Source of the DNA: Phocoena phocoena
Taxonomy: Eukaryota; Chordata; Mammalia; Artiodactyla; Phocoenidae
Length of the DNA stretch: 64,000 bases
NCBI RefSeq assembly: GCF_963924675.1
Contig: NC_089228.1
Span: 90,736,894 to 90,800,893, forward strand
Direction: 5' to 3'
Notes under the pieces: generated by a model
The model's database searches: none
What the model was told of the DNA's origin: nothing
Seen by the model: the letters and a program-made list of their open reading frames with translations, nothing else
Part shown: positions 61,446 through 64,000 of the stretch, piece after piece
Position numbering within the stretch: the first letter of the stretch is position 1
Layout: each line of letters opens with the position of its first letter
Translations under genes and position numbers: made by a program

Positions 61446-61449
61446 TAAA

Positions 61450-64000
61450 AGAAGACACACTTAAACAAGTCATTATGAACCTGGAGATGAAATGAACTGG
61501 AAAGAGCATTACCCCAATGTTACAACAAGAAAATAGCTAAACAAATGGAAAATTAACAACTTTTACTGAAGCCATCATAAAATAAAGTTTAGGGTAAGTA
61601 ACAAAACCTGAAATCCAAGGAAAGATAAACCCTGCAGGGAGAAACAGGACCCAAGTATTTCTTAACCTAGGGGAGATACTACTGGATACCATATAAGCTA
61701 GTAGGAAGATTCAGCTAAAAATTTTAATGAAGTTCGAAAGACCAGTGGTGTGCTAGTGTGAGTCCCCGATTGCCATAGACATAGTGACTTTTATCCTCTT
61801 GAAGGCTTTTCTTCCACAAATATCACCAAGTACTTACAAGAAACAATGGGGAGAATCCTGAGAAAGCTTCCCTCATAGTACTATCTGGGGAAGGAGGATA
61901 GTATGCACAGCTGAAGTCCACTAGAACCATCCTCCCTATCTCCCATATTGAATAAAAGCCTTAACCTGCATAAAGGAGAGCACCAGAATTATTACCGTAG
62001 GGCAAGGATGACACCCCCTGAAGCTATGGGAGGGATAAAGAAAGGGGAAAAAAATGTACTCTACCCCTAGGGAAGAGGAAAATATATGTAGGTCCAGCAT
62101 TACATCTAGAAGAGAGGCAGAAGTACTCATGAAGGCCACCCCCAATGCCCAGGCTCACAGTGTCTGCCTAAGACTGAGATTCCATCAGAACATTACAGAA
62201 CTCATCCTCCACTATTCCCATCAATGCATTAACAAGCTTTGAGTAAAAATAACTGTGGAATACATCTGGTAGAGCAGCGTTGAAAAAAAAAAATCTCTCC
62301 AGGGAATACAGCAAAGAGAAGACACAAAGCCAAGAGAGGAATAGACATTAAATAAACCTCCTAGCAAACTAGCCTACATGCTAAACACAGGTATCACTAA
62401 GTTACTTGAAATCTGTTGTTCACTGAGGGTGACTCTAACAACGAACTTCAATCCCAGCTCACTTCCTTACCAGATCAACACAAACATCCGAACTGAAGGC
62501 CTAGTAGAAGTAAAGGCATGCCGCTACTCATACTCATCACTAAGAATAAAAAACATTTAACTCAACACAACATACCAAGTTTCAACAAAAAAATCACAAA
62601 GCACACAAAAATGCAAGAAAAACAATCATCAGACACAGGAATGACACAGATGTTGAAAAGGAAAAGGAAAATAACATGAAAATTAATATGTAAAGGGTCT
62701 AATGAAAAAAGGCAGACAACATACAAGATCAATTGTAATTTCACTAGACAGATGAAAACTATAAGAAAAAATTGAATATAAATTCCAGAAATCAAAAACA
62801 CCGAAACAGTGATGAGTATCTTCAAAAAGTTCATTAGTAGAGGCAATACAAATAGGAAAGAACCCCTGAACTTTGAAGCAATGTAAAGAGAAACGCAAAG
62901 AGATAAAACTAAAACAAAAACCAGAAAAGGGTATCCAAGAGCTGTGGGGCAATATCAAATGGTCTAGCAAATGCATAACTGGAATCCCAGAAGATGAATG
63001 AGAGAATAACTGAAGAAATATTCTGAGAAAAAATGACTGAGAATCTTCCAAATTTAATGACAGATACCAACTACAGATCAATCTCAGAGAAAAATAAGCT
63101 GAATAAATACCCCCAAATAAAACACACTTGAATATATCACATTGAAAATGCTAAAAACAAAAGAAAAAGAGAAAACCTTAAAGGACAGCCAGAGAGAAAA
63201 AGACATATTATCCACAGAGGAATAAGGATAAGAATTACAGCAGATTTCTCATCTTAAACTGGATAAACATAAACTGAGGGAAATAATGCCCTGTATGAGA
63301 AATAGTAAAGGAAGTTCCTCGAGAGGAAAAAATATAATATAGATCAGAAACTTTGGTCTACACAAATAAATGAAGAACTTTGGAAATGGGACGGGTTATT
63401 ATGCAATGTGAGAACACCAAAGAAGAGATCCTAAAAGATTCCAGGGAGACAGAGATAACTGGGTGCATAAAAGTTCAGAATCACAGATCATCACATCTTA
63501 TCATCAGCAAAGATGGATGCTGGAAGACAGTACAGTGAGTCTCACAAAGAGGAAAATTTATTTTCAACCTAGAATTCTATATATCTGGCCACTCAGTTAA
63601 ATTAGAATAAAGACACTTTCATCCCTTCTTGGTGAATTTCTCTGAATATCTTTCTACAAATTTTGTGAGGAAAAAACAAGGCAGAAAATGATGGGATGCA
63701 GTAAACAAGGTATACAACCAAAAGAGTAGGCAATGAAGTTCCAGGTGATACCCACTTTGATCTTAAAGAGCATCCAATCCAGTCAGGAGCAGAAAGAGAG
63801 ATTTCTAGATTTGAAAGAAATTGAAGGAAAGGATAAACTAATTAAGAGTTTGGAAGAATTTGAGATAAATTATTTGGGTGGATTGTATAACAAAAAGGAG
63901 AATCATTTTTCTAATTTGAGACTAGGAAAATTCTTATTTAAACAGCACTGAGCCCACAGCAAAGAAAATATAATCCTACCACACTATTTGGAAAAGAGAA
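61450..64000 (+). mobile_element. Ancient L1M/HAL1-type element: 5'UTR and ORF1, cut by window edge
   Basis: From about 61,600 the sequence follows an old L1M 5'UTR: 'gataaaccctgcagggagaa', 'ccacccccaatgcccaggct', 'ttccatcagaacattacaga', 'aactgaaggcctagtagaag' and 'aacacaacataccaagtttc'. An ORF1-like region follows (about 62,640-63,340: 'gacaacatacaagatcaatt', 'aactggaatcccagaagatg', 'agcagatttctcatcttaaa'). Downstream, 'aacctagaattctatatatc' (63,567) fits the ORF1 C-terminal or HAL1 3' region. No ORF2 is seen before the edge, so L1M and HAL1 cannot be separated here. All frames are broken. Confidence 0.65.

Overview
This is a stretch of mammalian nuclear DNA, most likely from a whale or dolphin. 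The best clue is seven to eight copies of a tRNA(Glu)-derived CHR-type SINE, which opens with 'ggcttccctggtggcgcag' and reads 'agaggccacaacagtgagag' before its A tail. This SINE family is known from cetaceans, hippos and ruminants, and the short ~200 bp form seen here is typical of cetaceans. A Tc1/mariner MITE known from ruminants and cetaceans, and L1 5'UTR and 3'UTR sequences of cetacean or cetartiodactyl type, agree with this. The species cannot be read from the window.

I find no cellular protein-coding exon, no tRNA, rRNA or snRNA gene and no CRISPR array. The longer open frames fall in L1 elements, in the GC-rich L1 5'UTR, or in ordinary non-coding DNA. The window reads as a gene desert or a large intron.

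Layout. 0-15 kb: ancient L1M 3' ends (1.3-3.0, 5.4-5.9, 6.5-9.5 and 11.35-12.5 kb), an L2, two young SINEs with intact target-site duplications (TSDs), a mariner MITE, a MER20 and an unclassified ~250 bp sequence present twice (about 9.9-10.2 and 13.2-13.5 kb). 15-25 kb: mostly sequence I cannot classify, with MIR and L2 relics and a MaLR LTR inserted into a MIR. 25-27 kb: a cluster of four SINEs, one nested in another and one inverted. 27-32 kb: unclassified sequence with a second MaLR LTR. 31.9-38.3 kb: a compound L1 with a complete CpG-rich 5'UTR, a large internal deletion and two successive L1 3' ends, apparently inside a single TSD pair. 43.4-48.4 kb: an old, nearly full-span L1 whose 5'UTR carries about three tandem ~420 bp monomers. 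51.4-52.0 kb: a possible minus-strand processed retrocopy. 52.0-59.3 kb: an old L2 split by a full-length but dead L1 (52,492-58,368, perfect 19 bp TSD) and by a young SINE. 59.5-64 kb: L2, L1 and SINE relics, then the 5' half of an ancient L1M/HAL1-type element that runs off the right edge.

None of the L1 copies looks able to move on its own. The ORFs with recognisable endonuclease, reverse transcriptase and C-terminal zinc-knuckle segments are broken by stops, frameshifts or deletions. The main interest is the history of insertions rather than a gene system; I see no convincing sign of a new biological system. Family names come from memory of consensus sequences, without a database search.
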